From JAAZMA01 sp036720245 (lineage in GTDB: Bacteria; Bacillota; Clostridia; Tissierellales; Tepidimicrobiaceae), in the NCBI GenBank assembly GCA_036720245.1, contig DAIMNI010000003.1, positions 1-64,000 of the forward strand: DNA of 64,000 bases, read 5' to 3'. Below, piece by piece: positions 1-8,441 of the stretch (its first letter is position 1; each line of letters opens with the position of its first letter). The notes under the pieces are model-generated. The model was not told the DNA's origin. It searched no databases and saw only the letters and a list, made by a program, of their open reading frames with translations. A program made the position numbers and the translations under genes.

Positions 1-13
1 AATAGGGGTTACT

Positions 14-271
14 GTGAAGGCTATATTTAAATCTAGTAAGTATGAATTAGTGGGTATAGCGGATGAAAATTTTATAGAGAAGCGGCCTTTTGTTTCTATG
101 GCCTTTGTACTGGGTAATTTTTATAATAGGGCGAGTAATAATCATAAAACTGAAATAGATGAGTTTTTTCAAAAATATTCTTTAGACATGGATAAAAGCA
201 TATCCCATATTGGAGAAGAAAAAATTCAGAGAATAATTGAAAGTTTTAATAATATAGTAGCTACTATATAA
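14..271 (+). CDS. Small hypothetical protein, 85 aa
   Basis: I do not recognise this protein. It starts at a GTG behind an AGGGG Shine-Dalgarno element and ends 27 bases before the next gene, so it probably heads or continues the same transcript. It is soluble, with no signal peptide or membrane segment. The first half is mixed and rather aromatic (about residues 25-40), and the second half is charged and likely helical. There is no cysteine cluster or catalytic motif. Its upstream context lies outside the window, so the operon cannot be judged. The open frame and SD make it a likely real gene; the function is unknown. Confidence 0.6.
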   Translation: MKAIFKSSKYELVGIADENFIEKRPFVSMAFVLGNFYNRASNNHKTEIDEFFQKYSLDMDKSISHIGEEKIQRIIESFNNIVATI

Positions 272-298
272 AGTAACTTTTAATACAGGGGGACAAAA

Positions 299-1951
299 AT
301 GAAAAAAATAATTCCTATAGCTATACTTTTAATAATAGCTTTTTTGTTTATATTTACAAACAAGCCAAATCAAGAAGTAATTACCATTTCAGATGAAGAA
401 TATTTAATTATAGAAGACAAAACTTTTATAGAAAATAGACCTGTGTTCTTAGAAGATGGCACTATTTACATTTCCCTGGAAATTATTAAAGAAAATCTAG
501 ACCCCCATATATTCTTTGATTCGAATGAAAATATCCTAATACTTACAAACGAGGAAAAGGTAATTAGATATAAATTAGATGAAAATTTAGCTACTATAAA
601 TAATAGGGAATTTTATATTGATAAAGGCATAAAAATATTAAATGAAAAAGTTTATATTCCTGGTGAAATATTAAAAAACTTTTATCCTATAGAGATATTA
701 TATTTTGAAGACACAAAGGCCATAATAATAGAAGAAAGCCCTTCTAATTATGTAAATGGACAAATAATATTAGAGGGGGGCAATTTAAGGACAAATTTTG
801 ATAAAAAATCCCCTATTGTATTAAAAAACATCCCTATAGATAGTGAGGTTTTAATATTCGAAGAATTTAAGGATTGGTATAAAATCAGGACTCATGGAGG
901 TATCATAGGCTATATTGAAAAGGAATATTTAAAAATTAATCATAGAAAGAAAAATGAAATTATCAAGGATTTGAAAGAGGAATATGAATTAAAAAATGAA
1001 AAAATAAATTTAACTTGGGACTATACCCATGAGAAAATGACCAATGTAGATAATATAGAGTATATTGATGGTATAAATATTCTATCTCCAACTTGGTTTT
1101 CTATTACAGATAATAATGGAAATATATTTGATAAGGGGAATGCTGATTATGTAGTAGAACATCAGGCATTAGGATATAAAATTTGGCCACTAATTGATAA
1201 TAGTTTTGATCCAGATTTAACTCATGAATTATTATCTAGTAGTATTTCTAGAGAAAATTTAATAAAAAGTATTTCTAGTATTTATAGGGAATATAATGTA
1301 GATGGAATAAATATAGATTTTGAAAATATCCATTTAAAAGATAAGGATTTATTAACTCAATTTGTAAGAGAACTATATCCAATTTTTAAGGAAATGAATA
1401 TGATAGTTTCTATGGATATTTCCCCTATTTCTACTTCTGAAAACTGGTCTTTATGCTACGATAGATTGGAATTATCTAAAGCAGTAGACTACTTAATGCT
1501 AATGGCCTACGATCAACATTGGGCTACAAGCCCAGTGGCAGGTTCAGTTGCAGAATATACTTGGGTTGAAGAAGGCATAATAAAAGTATTAGAAGAAATT
1601 CCTAATGAGAAACTAATATTGGCAATACCTTTTTATACTCGATTATGGAAAATAGAGAATATAGATAATGAAGAAAAATTGTCTTCCTATGCACTATCTA
1701 TGGAAAAGGCCAATGAATTTATTCGAAAAAATAATATGGAATTGGAATGGGATGAGCAAAGTGGCCAATATTATGGGGAGGTACAAATAGAAAATACAAT
1801 TTATAAAATATGGTTAGAAAATAGTAATTCCATTAAATTAAAATCTTCATTAGTAAATAAATATGATTTATCTGGAATAGCCTCCTGGAGAAAGGGTTTT
1901 GAAACAGAAGATATTTGGCCGGTTTTATCCAATACAATTCAATATAATTAA
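299..1951 (+). CDS. Secreted or membrane-anchored GH18 hydrolase with SH3-like domain
   Basis: Glycoside hydrolase family 18 protein of 550 aa, probably acting on peptidoglycan or other GlcNAc polymers outside the membrane. Residues about 4-20 are a hydrophobic N-terminal signal or anchor. Residues about 25-145 resemble the copper-amine-oxidase-like N-terminal repeat common in clostridial wall proteins. About 150-222 is an SH3-like wall-binding domain. The GH18 barrel fills the rest. The family signature DGINIDFE runs from D335 to E342, and E342 is the expected catalytic acid. The layout resembles the YaaH/YdhD spore-wall hydrolases, but without LysM repeats. The ATG follows a GGGGGACA SD. 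Whether it acts in spores or vegetative cells is not shown by the sequence. Confidence 0.85.
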   Translation: MKKIIPIAILLIIAFLFIFTNKPNQEVITISDEEYLIIEDKTFIENRPVFLEDGTIYISLEIIKENLDPHIFFDSNENILILTNEEKVIRYKLDENLATINNREFYIDKGIKILNEKVYIPGEILKNFYPIEILYFEDTKAIIIEESPSNYVNGQIILEGGNLRTNFDKKSPIVLKNIPIDSEVLIFEEFKDWYKIRTHGGIIGYIEKEYLKINHRKKNEIIKDLKEEYELKNEKINLTWDYTHEKMTNVDNIEYIDGINILSPTWFSITDNNGNIFDKGNADYVVEHQALGYKIWPLIDNSFDPDLTHELLSSSISRENLIKSISSIYREYNVDGINIDFENIHLKDKDLLTQFVRELYPIFKEMNMIVSMDISPISTSENWSLCYDRLELSKAVDYLMLMAYDQHWATSPVAGSVAEYTWVEEGIIKVLEEIPNEKLILAIPFYTRLWKIENIDNEEKLSSYALSMEKANEFIRKNNMELEWDEQSGQYYGEVQIENTIYKIWLENSNSIKLKSSLVNKYDLSGIASWRKGFETEDIWPVLSNTIQYN

Positions 1952-1965
1952 AGGGGTGTTAAATC

Positions 1966-2499
1966 ATGTATAATTATAAAAATACTAAATTAGATATAAT
2001 TAAGGGTGATATTACAGAGATAGAAACTGATGCCATAGTCAATGCTGCCAACAATACTTTATTAGGCGGGGGAGGAGTCGATGGTGCCATACATAGGGCA
2101 GGGGGTCCTATTATATTAGAACAGTGTAAAAAAATTGGAGGTTGCCCAACTGGGGAAGCTAGAATTACTACAGCAGGTAATATGCCTAGCAAATATGTAA
2201 TTCATACTGTAGGGCCAATATATAAAGATGGCAAAAAGGGAGAGGCGAAACTACTTTATAATGCCTATTATAATTCTTTAAGATTAGCCAAAGAATACAA
2301 TCTTAAAACCATAGCTTTCCCATCAATATCTACTGGTGTATACAATTATCCTAAAGATGATGCGGGGAAAATAGCTCTTAATGCCATAATGGATTTTATA
2401 GATAAGGAAGATTTTATAGAGGAAGTGCACTTCATTTTATTTAGCGACAATGATTATAATATATATAAAGAATTATTAGAAACAATTTTTGATATATAA
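1966..2499 (+). CDS. Macrodomain protein, likely O-acetyl-ADP-ribose/ADP-ribose hydrolase
   Basis: Single macrodomain of 177 aa, the usual length of the YmdB/MacroD group. The N-terminal signature AIVNAANNTLLGGGGVDGAIH binds ADP-ribose, and the glycine-rich second loop (ISTGVYNYP, about residues 120-128) closes over the pyrophosphate. Family members hydrolyse O-acetyl-ADP-ribose or remove ADP-ribose from acidic side chains. It follows the GH18 gene by 14 bases with its own SD (AAAGGGGTG), so the two are probably co-transcribed, though no functional link is obvious. No sirtuin or ADP-ribosyltransferase partner is visible nearby. Family assignment is firm; the physiological substrate is not. 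Confidence 0.92.
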   Translation: MYNYKNTKLDIIKGDITEIETDAIVNAANNTLLGGGGVDGAIHRAGGPIILEQCKKIGGCPTGEARITTAGNMPSKYVIHTVGPIYKDGKKGEAKLLYNAYYNSLRLAKEYNLKTIAFPSISTGVYNYPKDDAGKIALNAIMDFIDKEDFIEEVHFILFSDNDYNIYKELLETIFDI

Positions 2500-2541
2500 A
2501 ATTAATAGGAAATTCTTGTATGAATATACATTAATGCTATA

Positions 2542-2570
2542 TTGACTTTTTTTGTATTTTATTATAATAT
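2542..2570 (+). promoter_or_regulatory. Putative sigma-A promoter for the phospholipase-like gene
   Basis: TTGACT at 2542-2547 is followed by overlapping -10 candidates: TATAAT at 2563-2568 (15-base spacer) or TAATAT at 2565-2570 (17-base spacer). It lies in the 139-base gap after the macrodomain gene, where a new transcript would start. Confidence 0.5.
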
Positions 2571-2638
2571 CATATAGAATTGCATTTTTATTTATGATTT
2601 AATATATTGTATAATATACTGTAAAGGATGTGTTTAGA

Positions 2639-3274
2639 ATGTTTGCAGATACTCATAAAATAATTGTAACAAATATGTATGAAAACATTAATGATATTTA
2701 TAATATAGAATTAAATAAAGATTCCCTTTTATGGGGTTCTGTTTTACCAGATATATTGCCTAGATATAAATTTCACAGACATTATGAAAAAGAAAGTCTA
2801 GATTATATAGTAAATGAAATAGTAAAATTAATTTTTATAAGTAGATTTTTAGAATTTGATTCTAAAACAGATCCCATAAAAATTAAATTATTAAGTAAAA
2901 AAATAGGCATTATATCCCATTATCTAAGTGATTTCGTATGCCAACCTCATGCAGAAAGATGGACTTTTACTACATCTATGTTTAAACATATAGATTACGA
3001 GGCCAAATTAAATGAATATGCACATGGTCACGATTTTAAGAAAAATATAATAGAAATAGAGGATATAGATATTTTTCAAAATAGAATAATAAAATTAAAG
3101 CCCATGGTTAAGGAATATATTGAAAATGTAATTATAGAGTATTCAAGGGAAAAAAGTTTTATTTCTGATTTGGATTATGCTTTATCCTTAAATCTAAAAA
3201 TCTCTTATTTTATTATTGATACTATTAGTGTATATTCTAAGAAAGTTTCCAGAGACTTTGCATTTGAATTTTAA
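2639..3274 (+). CDS. Zinc-dependent phospholipase C-like protein
   Basis: Cytoplasmic 211-aa protein of the zinc-dependent phospholipase C fold (PF00882 type). The visible signature is an N-terminal His (ADTHKI), the GSVLPDILPRY segment with its conserved Asp, and the HYLSDFVCQPHAE stretch that matches the family's HxxxDxxxPxH metal site. It has no signal peptide, unlike the secreted clostridial alpha-toxins, so a housekeeping or cytosolic role is more likely. I chose ATG 2639 over the upstream GTG 2630, because the AAAGG element at 2623-2627 is only two bases from the GTG but 11 from the ATG. A clear terminator follows. Its substrate is unknown. Confidence 0.75.
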   Translation: MFADTHKIIVTNMYENINDIYNIELNKDSLLWGSVLPDILPRYKFHRHYEKESLDYIVNEIVKLIFISRFLEFDSKTDPIKIKLLSKKIGIISHYLSDFVCQPHAERWTFTTSMFKHIDYEAKLNEYAHGHDFKKNIIEIEDIDIFQNRIIKLKPMVKEYIENVIIEYSREKSFISDLDYALSLNLKISYFIIDTISVYSKKVSRDFAFEF

Positions 3275-3316
3275 TCCTTCTATCCTTCTTAATTGTTGGT
3301 AGGAAGGATTTTTTTC
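3273..3316 (+). terminator. Rho-independent terminator
   Basis: AATCCTTC (3273-3280) pairs perfectly with GAAGGATT (3303-3310) and is followed by a run of T. It overlaps the stop codon of the phospholipase-like gene. Confidence 0.8.
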
Positions 3317-3337
3317 TATAGAATCAGGGGGCTAAAA

Positions 3338-4489
3338 ATGAAAAAAAGGCTAATAAAAATATTTATTATAGAATTAATAATAGTATCCCTATTGTTTTTG
3401 ATTATATTAAATAAAGAGTTTAAATTTACAAATGAAACAGTTCCTAGTATGGATAGTGTCATGGACGATATTAATATAAATAGTGATATAGATAATGATA
3501 TAGAACATAAAATAGATAGTAATATTAATAAGGGAGAAAATGAAAAGGATATAGTTTATGAAAGAATAAGGGATGGCCTTTTAGAAGGGAAAGATATTAT
3601 TAAAGTAGATGACAAAATATTAGGAGAAAATAGGGAAGATTTTTTTGATATTGTGGAGGAGGTTCTATTAGATAATCCTGAGATTATGTACTATACCAGT
3701 GGGAAATATTCTAATAATACATTTTATCCAAGCTATAATATGTCCATCAAGGAAAAACAATTACAACAAAAAGCTATTAGGGAAAAAAGGGATTATATAA
3801 TCCATGAAATAATTGATGAAAATATGTCTCAATATGAAAAGATAAAGGCTGTTCACGATTATATTATAAAGAATACCAAATATGATACAAGACATTTTAG
3901 TAGTGAAAAAATTCCAAATGAATCATATACTGTTTATGGAGTATTATTTGAGGGTATAGCTGTATGTGAAGGATATGCAAAAACTATGAAATACCTTTTA
4001 GATGAAGTGGGAATTGAAACTAAGATAGTAATTGGCCGTGGTAATGGAGAAAATCATGCTTGGAATATTGTAAATATAGATGGGGACTATTATCATATAG
4101 ATGCTACTTGGGATGACCCTACTACAGAGGATGGGACTAATATTTTAATTTATGACTATTTTAATCTAATGGATAGTGAAATTGAAAAAACCCATAGTTG
4201 GGATAGAGATAAATACCCTCTTTGCAATTCAAATAAATATAATTATTACTATTATAATGGATTGGTAATTGATAACTATGCTGAATTCTATGGAAAGATA
4301 GTAGATGCATTAATAAATGATAGAAGCGAAATTTCTTTAAAGGTTTTAAATTATGATGAAGAGCACTACAATATTTCGACTACTATGGATAAAATAGCAA
4401 TAAATAATTCTAGTATAATTAATATAAGTAGATATGCCTATAGTATTAATTCAAATCAAAATATAGTTAAAATTTATTTTTATAAATAA
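3338..4489 (+). CDS. Membrane-anchored transglutaminase-like (cysteine protease fold) protein
   Basis: 383-aa protein with one N-terminal membrane segment (about residues 8-25), an acidic Asn/Asp-rich linker, and an external transglutaminase-like core. The papain-like triad is visible as Cys210 (in VCEGYAK), His240 (in NHAWN) and Asp255 (in HIDATWDDP). Proteins of this type are common in Firmicutes and probably act on wall peptides or surface proteins, but few have known substrates. The start is ATG 3338 behind CAGGGGGC. The frame is open upstream to 3293, but that would place the start inside the terminator hairpin. It is followed within 25 bases by the ComEC-like lipoprotein gene, so the two may be co-expressed. 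Confidence 0.85.
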   Translation: MKKRLIKIFIIELIIVSLLFLIILNKEFKFTNETVPSMDSVMDDININSDIDNDIEHKIDSNINKGENEKDIVYERIRDGLLEGKDIIKVDDKILGENREDFFDIVEEVLLDNPEIMYYTSGKYSNNTFYPSYNMSIKEKQLQQKAIREKRDYIIHEIIDENMSQYEKIKAVHDYIIKNTKYDTRHFSSEKIPNESYTVYGVLFEGIAVCEGYAKTMKYLLDEVGIETKIVIGRGNGENHAWNIVNIDGDYYHIDATWDDPTTEDGTNILIYDYFNLMDSEIEKTHSWDRDKYPLCNSNKYNYYYYNGLVIDNYAEFYGKIVDALINDRSEISLKVLNYDEEHYNISTTMDKIAINNSSIINISRYAYSINSNQNIVKIYFYK

Positions 4490-4511
4490 AGAATGATTAG
4501 GAGAGAGGTTT

Positions 4512-5543
4512 ATGAAGAAAACCAGAAAGTTTTTATTATTGTATATAGTTTTAATAATTGGTGTTTTTTTAGCAGCTTGTGAATTAGACACTGCGATGTC
4601 AGAGGAGGATTATACAGATAAATTAGTAGTTCATTTTATAGATGTAGGCCAAGGGGATAGTACTTTAATAGAATTCCCCAATGGAGAGGTTTCATTAATT
4701 GATGCTGGAACTAGAAATAATGGTAAAAAAGTGGTAGAATATCTAAAAGAACAGGGTATAAAAAAAATAGATTATTTAATAGCTACCCATCCCCATGAGG
4801 ATCATATAGGTGGATTACCTGAAATAGTTAGAGCCTTTGAAATTGATAAAGTTTATATGCCAGATAAAACAGCAAATACTCGTATTTTTGAAGAATTATT
4901 AGAGGAAATTAAGGCTAAGGATTTAAAGATAAATATAGCCAAAGGTGGAGATATAATATTAGATACCGGCAATCTTAAATATACCATTTTAGCACCAAAT
5001 ATGGATGATTATGATAATACTAATAATTTTTCTATTGTAACAAAAATAGAGTATAAAAATAATTCCTTTATAATTACAGGGGATGCAGAAAGAGAATCAG
5101 AAATTGAAATGTTAAATGGAAATTATAATTTAAAAGCCAATGTCCTTAAAGTAGGCCATCATGGCAGTAGTACTTCATCTATAGATGAATTTATAGATGC
5201 TGTTGATCCTGAATATTTTATAATTAGTTTAGGAAAAGACAATACTTATGGTCATCCCCATAAAGAAGTAATAAATAAATTTAAGAAAACTGGTTCGGAA
5301 ATTTTAAGAACTGATGAATTGGGGAATATTGTATTTGTATCTAATGGAGATGAAATAAGCCAAGAAAATCTCAATAGAAAATCAAATATTAATAAAGGTT
5401 ACTATATTGGGAATAAAAATACTAAAATAGTACATACAAATGATTGCAGCCTTTTACCAAATGAAGAGAATCAAATTAAATTTGATTCTTTAGACGAAGC
5501 TATAAAAAGCGGATATAAACCACATGAAAAATGTATTAAATAG
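4512..5543 (+). CDS. ComEC/Rec2-like metallo-beta-lactamase lipoprotein
   Basis: Lipoprotein of 343 aa: signal peptide with lipobox LAAC and lipid-modified Cys23, then a metallo-beta-lactamase domain like the DNase domain of ComEC. The metal motif HPHEDH runs from H93 to H98, and the family's GHHGS motif follows further on. The last about 50 residues form a separate small domain with a Cys/His pattern (GNKNTKIVH, DCSLLP, HEKC) resembling the Ada-type zinc-binding tail found on secreted nucleases. Family knowledge suggests extracellular nucleic-acid or phosphodiester hydrolysis. It lacks the ComEC channel, so it is not a DNA importer alone. A DUF3006 gene follows 11 bases later, a common pairing for this family. 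Confidence 0.85.
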   Translation: MKKTRKFLLLYIVLIIGVFLAACELDTAMSEEDYTDKLVVHFIDVGQGDSTLIEFPNGEVSLIDAGTRNNGKKVVEYLKEQGIKKIDYLIATHPHEDHIGGLPEIVRAFEIDKVYMPDKTANTRIFEELLEEIKAKDLKINIAKGGDIILDTGNLKYTILAPNMDDYDNTNNFSIVTKIEYKNNSFIITGDAERESEIEMLNGNYNLKANVLKVGHHGSSTSSIDEFIDAVDPEYFIISLGKDNTYGHPHKEVINKFKKTGSEILRTDELGNIVFVSNGDEISQENLNRKSNINKGYYIGNKNTKIVHTNDCSLLPNEENQIKFDSLDEAIKSGYKPHEKCIK

Positions 5544-5554
5544 GAGGGGGTCAA

Positions 5555-5773
5555 GTGAAAGGTGTAGTTGATAGGCTTGAGGGAGATAGGGTAGTCTTAG
5601 AGCTAGAAGATGGCAATTTAGATTTTGACATAGAACTATTCCCTGAAAATATCAAAGAAGGTGATATTGTGGAATATTTAGACAATAAATTCGTCGTAAA
5701 TGAAATGGAAACTAAAGAAAGAAAAGCCTATATAGACAATATGTTTCAATCCTTAATTAATAAAGAAAAGTAA
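5555..5773 (+). CDS. DUF3006 small protein
   Basis: A 72-aa DUF3006-type protein: a small beta-rich, acidic, OB/SH3-like fold opening with GVVDRLEGDRVVLE and a central EGDIVEYL turn. These proteins are frequently encoded directly next to ComEC-like MBL hydrolases, as here, which suggests a partner or accessory role, but the function is not established. It starts at GTG 5555 behind an AGGAGGGGG SD, 11 bases after the MBL gene. The tail is charged (about residues 52-72). No signal peptide is present, so if it works with the lipoprotein it would do so before export or in another way. Confidence 0.85.
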   Translation: MKGVVDRLEGDRVVLELEDGNLDFDIELFPENIKEGDIVEYLDNKFVVNEMETKERKAYIDNMFQSLINKEK

Positions 5774-5779
5774 AAAACA

Positions 5780-5808
5780 TTGACTTTTTTAGATTACTTT
5801 AATATAAT
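5780..5808 (+). promoter_or_regulatory. Sigma-A promoter for the asnA T-box transcript
   Basis: TTGACT (5780-5785), a 17-base spacer and TATAAT (5803-5808), just upstream of the T-box leader. Confidence 0.85.
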
Positions 5809-5837
5809 ATTATATTAGCATAATAAATATTATATCT

Positions 5838-6093
5838 ATGAAGAGAAGAGTAGACTATAAGAAAATAATAGAGAGTTGGGAATTGATGGAATCCCAATAT
5901 GGAATTATAGTTGAAAAACATCTCTGAGTATCTAACCCAAATCTAGTTTGTTAGAAAGTAGGCTTAGACGAATTATAGCCCGTTAAAAGCTATACAGTAT
6001 CGAATTTGTTCCGTACTGATTAAGAGAGTCTATGCTAATTAAGGTGGTACCGCGAAATTTACCTTTCGTCCTTTTTGGATGAGAGGTTTTTTT
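5838..6093 (+). promoter_or_regulatory. T-box riboswitch, Asn specifier AAC
   Basis: A tRNA-sensing leader. Stem I has the distal hairpin TTGGG/CCCAA and a 3' strand reading GAAA-AAC-ATCTCTGAG, giving an AAC (Asn) specifier at 5917-5919 followed by a purine. The T-box sequence AAGGTGGTACCGCG is at 6041-6054. The competing terminator pairs 6061-6071 with 6077-6087 and ends in a T run at 6087-6093. Uncharged tRNA-Asn should stabilise the antiterminator and switch on asnA. The specifier was placed by aligning this leader with the second T-box at 25.9 kb, which reads GAC-G-TCTTTGAG in the same place. Confidence 0.95.
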
Positions 6094-6111
6094 ATTTTAA
6101 GGAGGAATAAA

Positions 6112-7089
6112 ATGAAAGAACTAAATATCAAAGAAACTCAAATAGCAATTAAAATTATAAAGGACTTTTTTGAAAGAGAACTAGCAAAAAATTTAAATCT
6201 AATTAGAGTATCTGCACCTATGTTTGTAAGATCCAATACTGGGTTGAATGATAATTTATCTGGTAAAGAAAAGCCTGTATCTTTTAAAATGGGAAAATAT
6301 GATGAAAACTTAGAAATAGTTCAATCTCTAGCAAAGTGGAAGAGAATGGCCTTAAAATGGTATGATTTTCAAATAGGGGAAGGACTGTATACTGATATGA
6401 ATGCCATAAGACCTGATGAGGTTTTAGACCCAACCCATTCCATTTATGTAGATCAATGGGATTGGGAAAAGATAATTAGGAAAGAAGATAGAAATGAAGA
6501 ATTCTTAAAGGAAATCATAGATATAATCTATGAAACCTTTAAATCCACAGAGAAAAAGATTAATTCCATATATTCATTTTTAAATTATAAATTGCCAGAC
6601 AATATTACTTTTATTGATTCTCAAGAACTAGAGGATCTTTACCCTGATATTAGCCCAGATGAAAGGGAAGATTTAATATGTGAAAAATACAAGTCAGTGT
6701 TTTTAATGAAAATAGGGAAAAAATTAAATTCTGGATTGCCCCATGACACCAGATCTCCAGATTATGATGATTGGGAGCTAAATGGAGACATTTTATTTTG
6801 GAATCCAGTATTAAAAAGAGCTTTTGAATTGTCTAGTATGGGTATTAGAGTAAATAAGGATAGTTTAGAAAATCAATTAAAAATAGCCTCGGCTGAGGAT
6901 AGAAAGGCATTACCCTATCATAAAATGATTATAGAGGATGAATTGCCCCAAACTATTGGTGGTGGTATTGGTCAGTCTCGAATATGTATGTTTTTCTTAG
7001 AAAAAAGCCATATTGGGGAGGTTCAGGCTTCTATATGGCCAGAAGATATAATTAGGAGGTGTAGAAAGAATAATATATTTTTACTTTAA
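6112..7089 (+). CDS. asnA: Aspartate-ammonia ligase (asparagine synthetase A)
   Basis: AsnA makes asparagine from aspartate, ammonia and ATP. The enzyme has a class II aminoacyl-tRNA-synthetase fold and resembles AspRS. At 325 aa it has the normal family length. Recognisable features are the N-terminal RVSAPMFV segment, LAKWKRMAL, the HSIYVDQWDWE block and the C-terminal glycine-rich GGGIGQSRICMFFL motif 3. The start is ATG 6112 behind AAGGAGG; the frame stays open upstream only because the T-box terminator region lacks stops. The T-box with an Asn specifier immediately upstream independently supports the assignment and implies induction when charged tRNA-Asn runs low. Confidence 0.97.
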   Translation: MKELNIKETQIAIKIIKDFFERELAKNLNLIRVSAPMFVRSNTGLNDNLSGKEKPVSFKMGKYDENLEIVQSLAKWKRMALKWYDFQIGEGLYTDMNAIRPDEVLDPTHSIYVDQWDWEKIIRKEDRNEEFLKEIIDIIYETFKSTEKKINSIYSFLNYKLPDNITFIDSQELEDLYPDISPDEREDLICEKYKSVFLMKIGKKLNSGLPHDTRSPDYDDWELNGDILFWNPVLKRAFELSSMGIRVNKDSLENQLKIASAEDRKALPYHKMIIEDELPQTIGGGIGQSRICMFFLEKSHIGEVQASIWPEDIIRRCRKNNIFLL

Positions 7090-7135
7090 TGGCCAAATAG
7101 GATAAAATATATACAAAAGCAAAAGGAGTAGAAAT

Positions 7136-7558
7136 ATGTCAGATAAATTTAAATTACCTTATTTAATTTTAGGTTTAGGAATAGGCATCATAATAACCAA
7201 TCTACTATACTCTATTAATCCTAAGGTGGAGTACAGGGAATATACCGAAGAGGAAATTGTTTCTCTTGCTAAGGAATTGGGTATGGTCTTTGTAAAGGAT
7301 AATATTAGTACTAGTGAAGAAAAAACAGAGGATTTAAAGGATGCTAGTGAAGAGCTCATTCTAATTATAGAATCGGGGGACACTTCAGAGGAAGTTTCTA
7401 ATAAGCTTTATCAATTGGGAATAGTAGAAAATGGACAAGATTTTCATGAATTTGCTAAAGAGAAAAATTTAGAAAAAAAAATTAGAGTGGGTACCTATAA
7501 ATTAAGTCCAGATATGGATTATGACACAATAATTAAGATTATAACCAAATCCCTTTAA
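7136..7558 (+). CDS. Short MltG/YceG-like membrane protein lacking the catalytic domain
   Basis: 140-aa protein with one N-terminal membrane segment (about residues 8-26), a charged linker, and a C-terminal domain of about 65 residues. That domain (LIIESGDTSEEVSNKL, then KIRVGTYKLSP and YDTIIKIIT) matches the LysM-like N-terminal part of endolytic transglycosylase MltG/YceG. The large catalytic domain with its glutamate is absent, and the gene ends normally at TAA 7556-7558. Short versions like this are seen in Clostridia, where they are often labelled MltG by similarity alone. I infer a wall-associated regulatory or binding role rather than lytic activity. Confidence 0.7.
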   Translation: MSDKFKLPYLILGLGIGIIITNLLYSINPKVEYREYTEEEIVSLAKELGMVFVKDNISTSEEKTEDLKDASEELILIIESGDTSEEVSNKLYQLGIVENGQDFHEFAKEKNLEKKIRVGTYKLSPDMDYDTIIKIITKSL

Positions 7559-7677
7559 AAATTTTATACCATATTTAAAAATTATGTAGTATAATATTAT
7601 TTACTGTCATAAATTTATAGATAAAAGGTTTAGCTTTTAATTAATATGGAAACAATTGTTAAAGGGAGGGATGTAAT

Positions 7678-8412
7678 TTGATTTTAGCAAAAGAAAATAT
7701 TGGCCAGATTTACGATGGTTTAAAATATAATTTTCTTTATAATAATGATATAAATTCTATACATATCCTCCTAAACCTTTATGATTTAGAAGATAATATG
7801 GTCAATATTTGCCCAAAATATATTACTACACAGGAAATAAGAAAAAAAATTAGAAGATTATTGGTCTATAAAAAGAGCAGACAATTAATTTCCAATAATA
7901 TTGTACTTTTGATTCATGAAGATATTGATAGATTGGAATTAATTATGCATTTAGAGGGCTATAAATATAGCTATTATAATAATAAATGGGTGAATATACT
8001 AGAAGATGCAGCACTTAAATATTATACTATAGAAGAAATTTATGATAGCAATTTTCTATTTCACCATAATACTAATTTTGCAGAAATAGCAAAGATTAAA
8101 CAAGATCTTGAATTGGAAATAAGGACCAAAGAAAAGGAAAGTAATTCTTTAACAAAGGTTATTTATACATATTGCGAAAAAGTGATTAAAAATAAAATAT
8201 ATAATTTAGACAAATATACTGATAAACAATTGGCTATAGAATGTAATTCTGATAAAATGGATATAAGGGAAGAAGAGCCTTATTTATCTTTGGTAGAATT
8301 AAATAAAATTTATAATACTATAGTTAAAACTATAACTAAAAACGCTATAATATCTTATGAGAGTGCATCTTGGTTTGGAATAAATGATAAGGTGTTAAAC
8401 CGGTATCGTTAG
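7678..8412 (+). CDS. Hypothetical protein, 244 aa
   Basis: I do not recognise this family. It is a soluble, Asn/Ile/Lys-rich protein of 244 aa with no signal peptide or membrane helix. Residues about 45-65 are basic and helical (TTQEIRKKIRRLL), about 135-180 look like a coiled helix rich in Lys and Glu, and the C-terminus is again helical. The TTG start at 7678 is well placed behind AAAGGGAGGG. Its position between a wall-related gene and CBS-ACT/BofC-like genes, in a spore former, loosely suggests a sporulation-associated protein such as a YtxC-like factor, but I could not see a convincing family motif and do not assign it. Confidence 0.7.
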   Translation: MILAKENIGQIYDGLKYNFLYNNDINSIHILLNLYDLEDNMVNICPKYITTQEIRKKIRRLLVYKKSRQLISNNIVLLIHEDIDRLELIMHLEGYKYSYYNNKWVNILEDAALKYYTIEEIYDSNFLFHHNTNFAEIAKIKQDLELEIRTKEKESNSLTKVIYTYCEKVIKNKIYNLDKYTDKQLAIECNSDKMDIREEEPYLSLVELNKIYNTIVKTITKNAIISYESASWFGINDKVLNRYR

Positions 8413-8441
8413 AAATAATATAATATAAGGGGGGAAAATAT

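Noticed and set aside
1974..2192. Minus-strand and out-of-frame ORFs inside long genes (for example 1974-2192, 11287-11580, 27127-27453, 62442-62789)
   Set aside because: They lie fully within well-supported genes, lack SD sequences and have codon use that mirrors the opposite strand.
5934..5936. AAC at 5934-5936 as the asnA T-box specifier
   Set aside because: Alignment with the aspS leader puts the specifier right after GAA, at 5917-5919, followed by a purine and TCTYTGAG.
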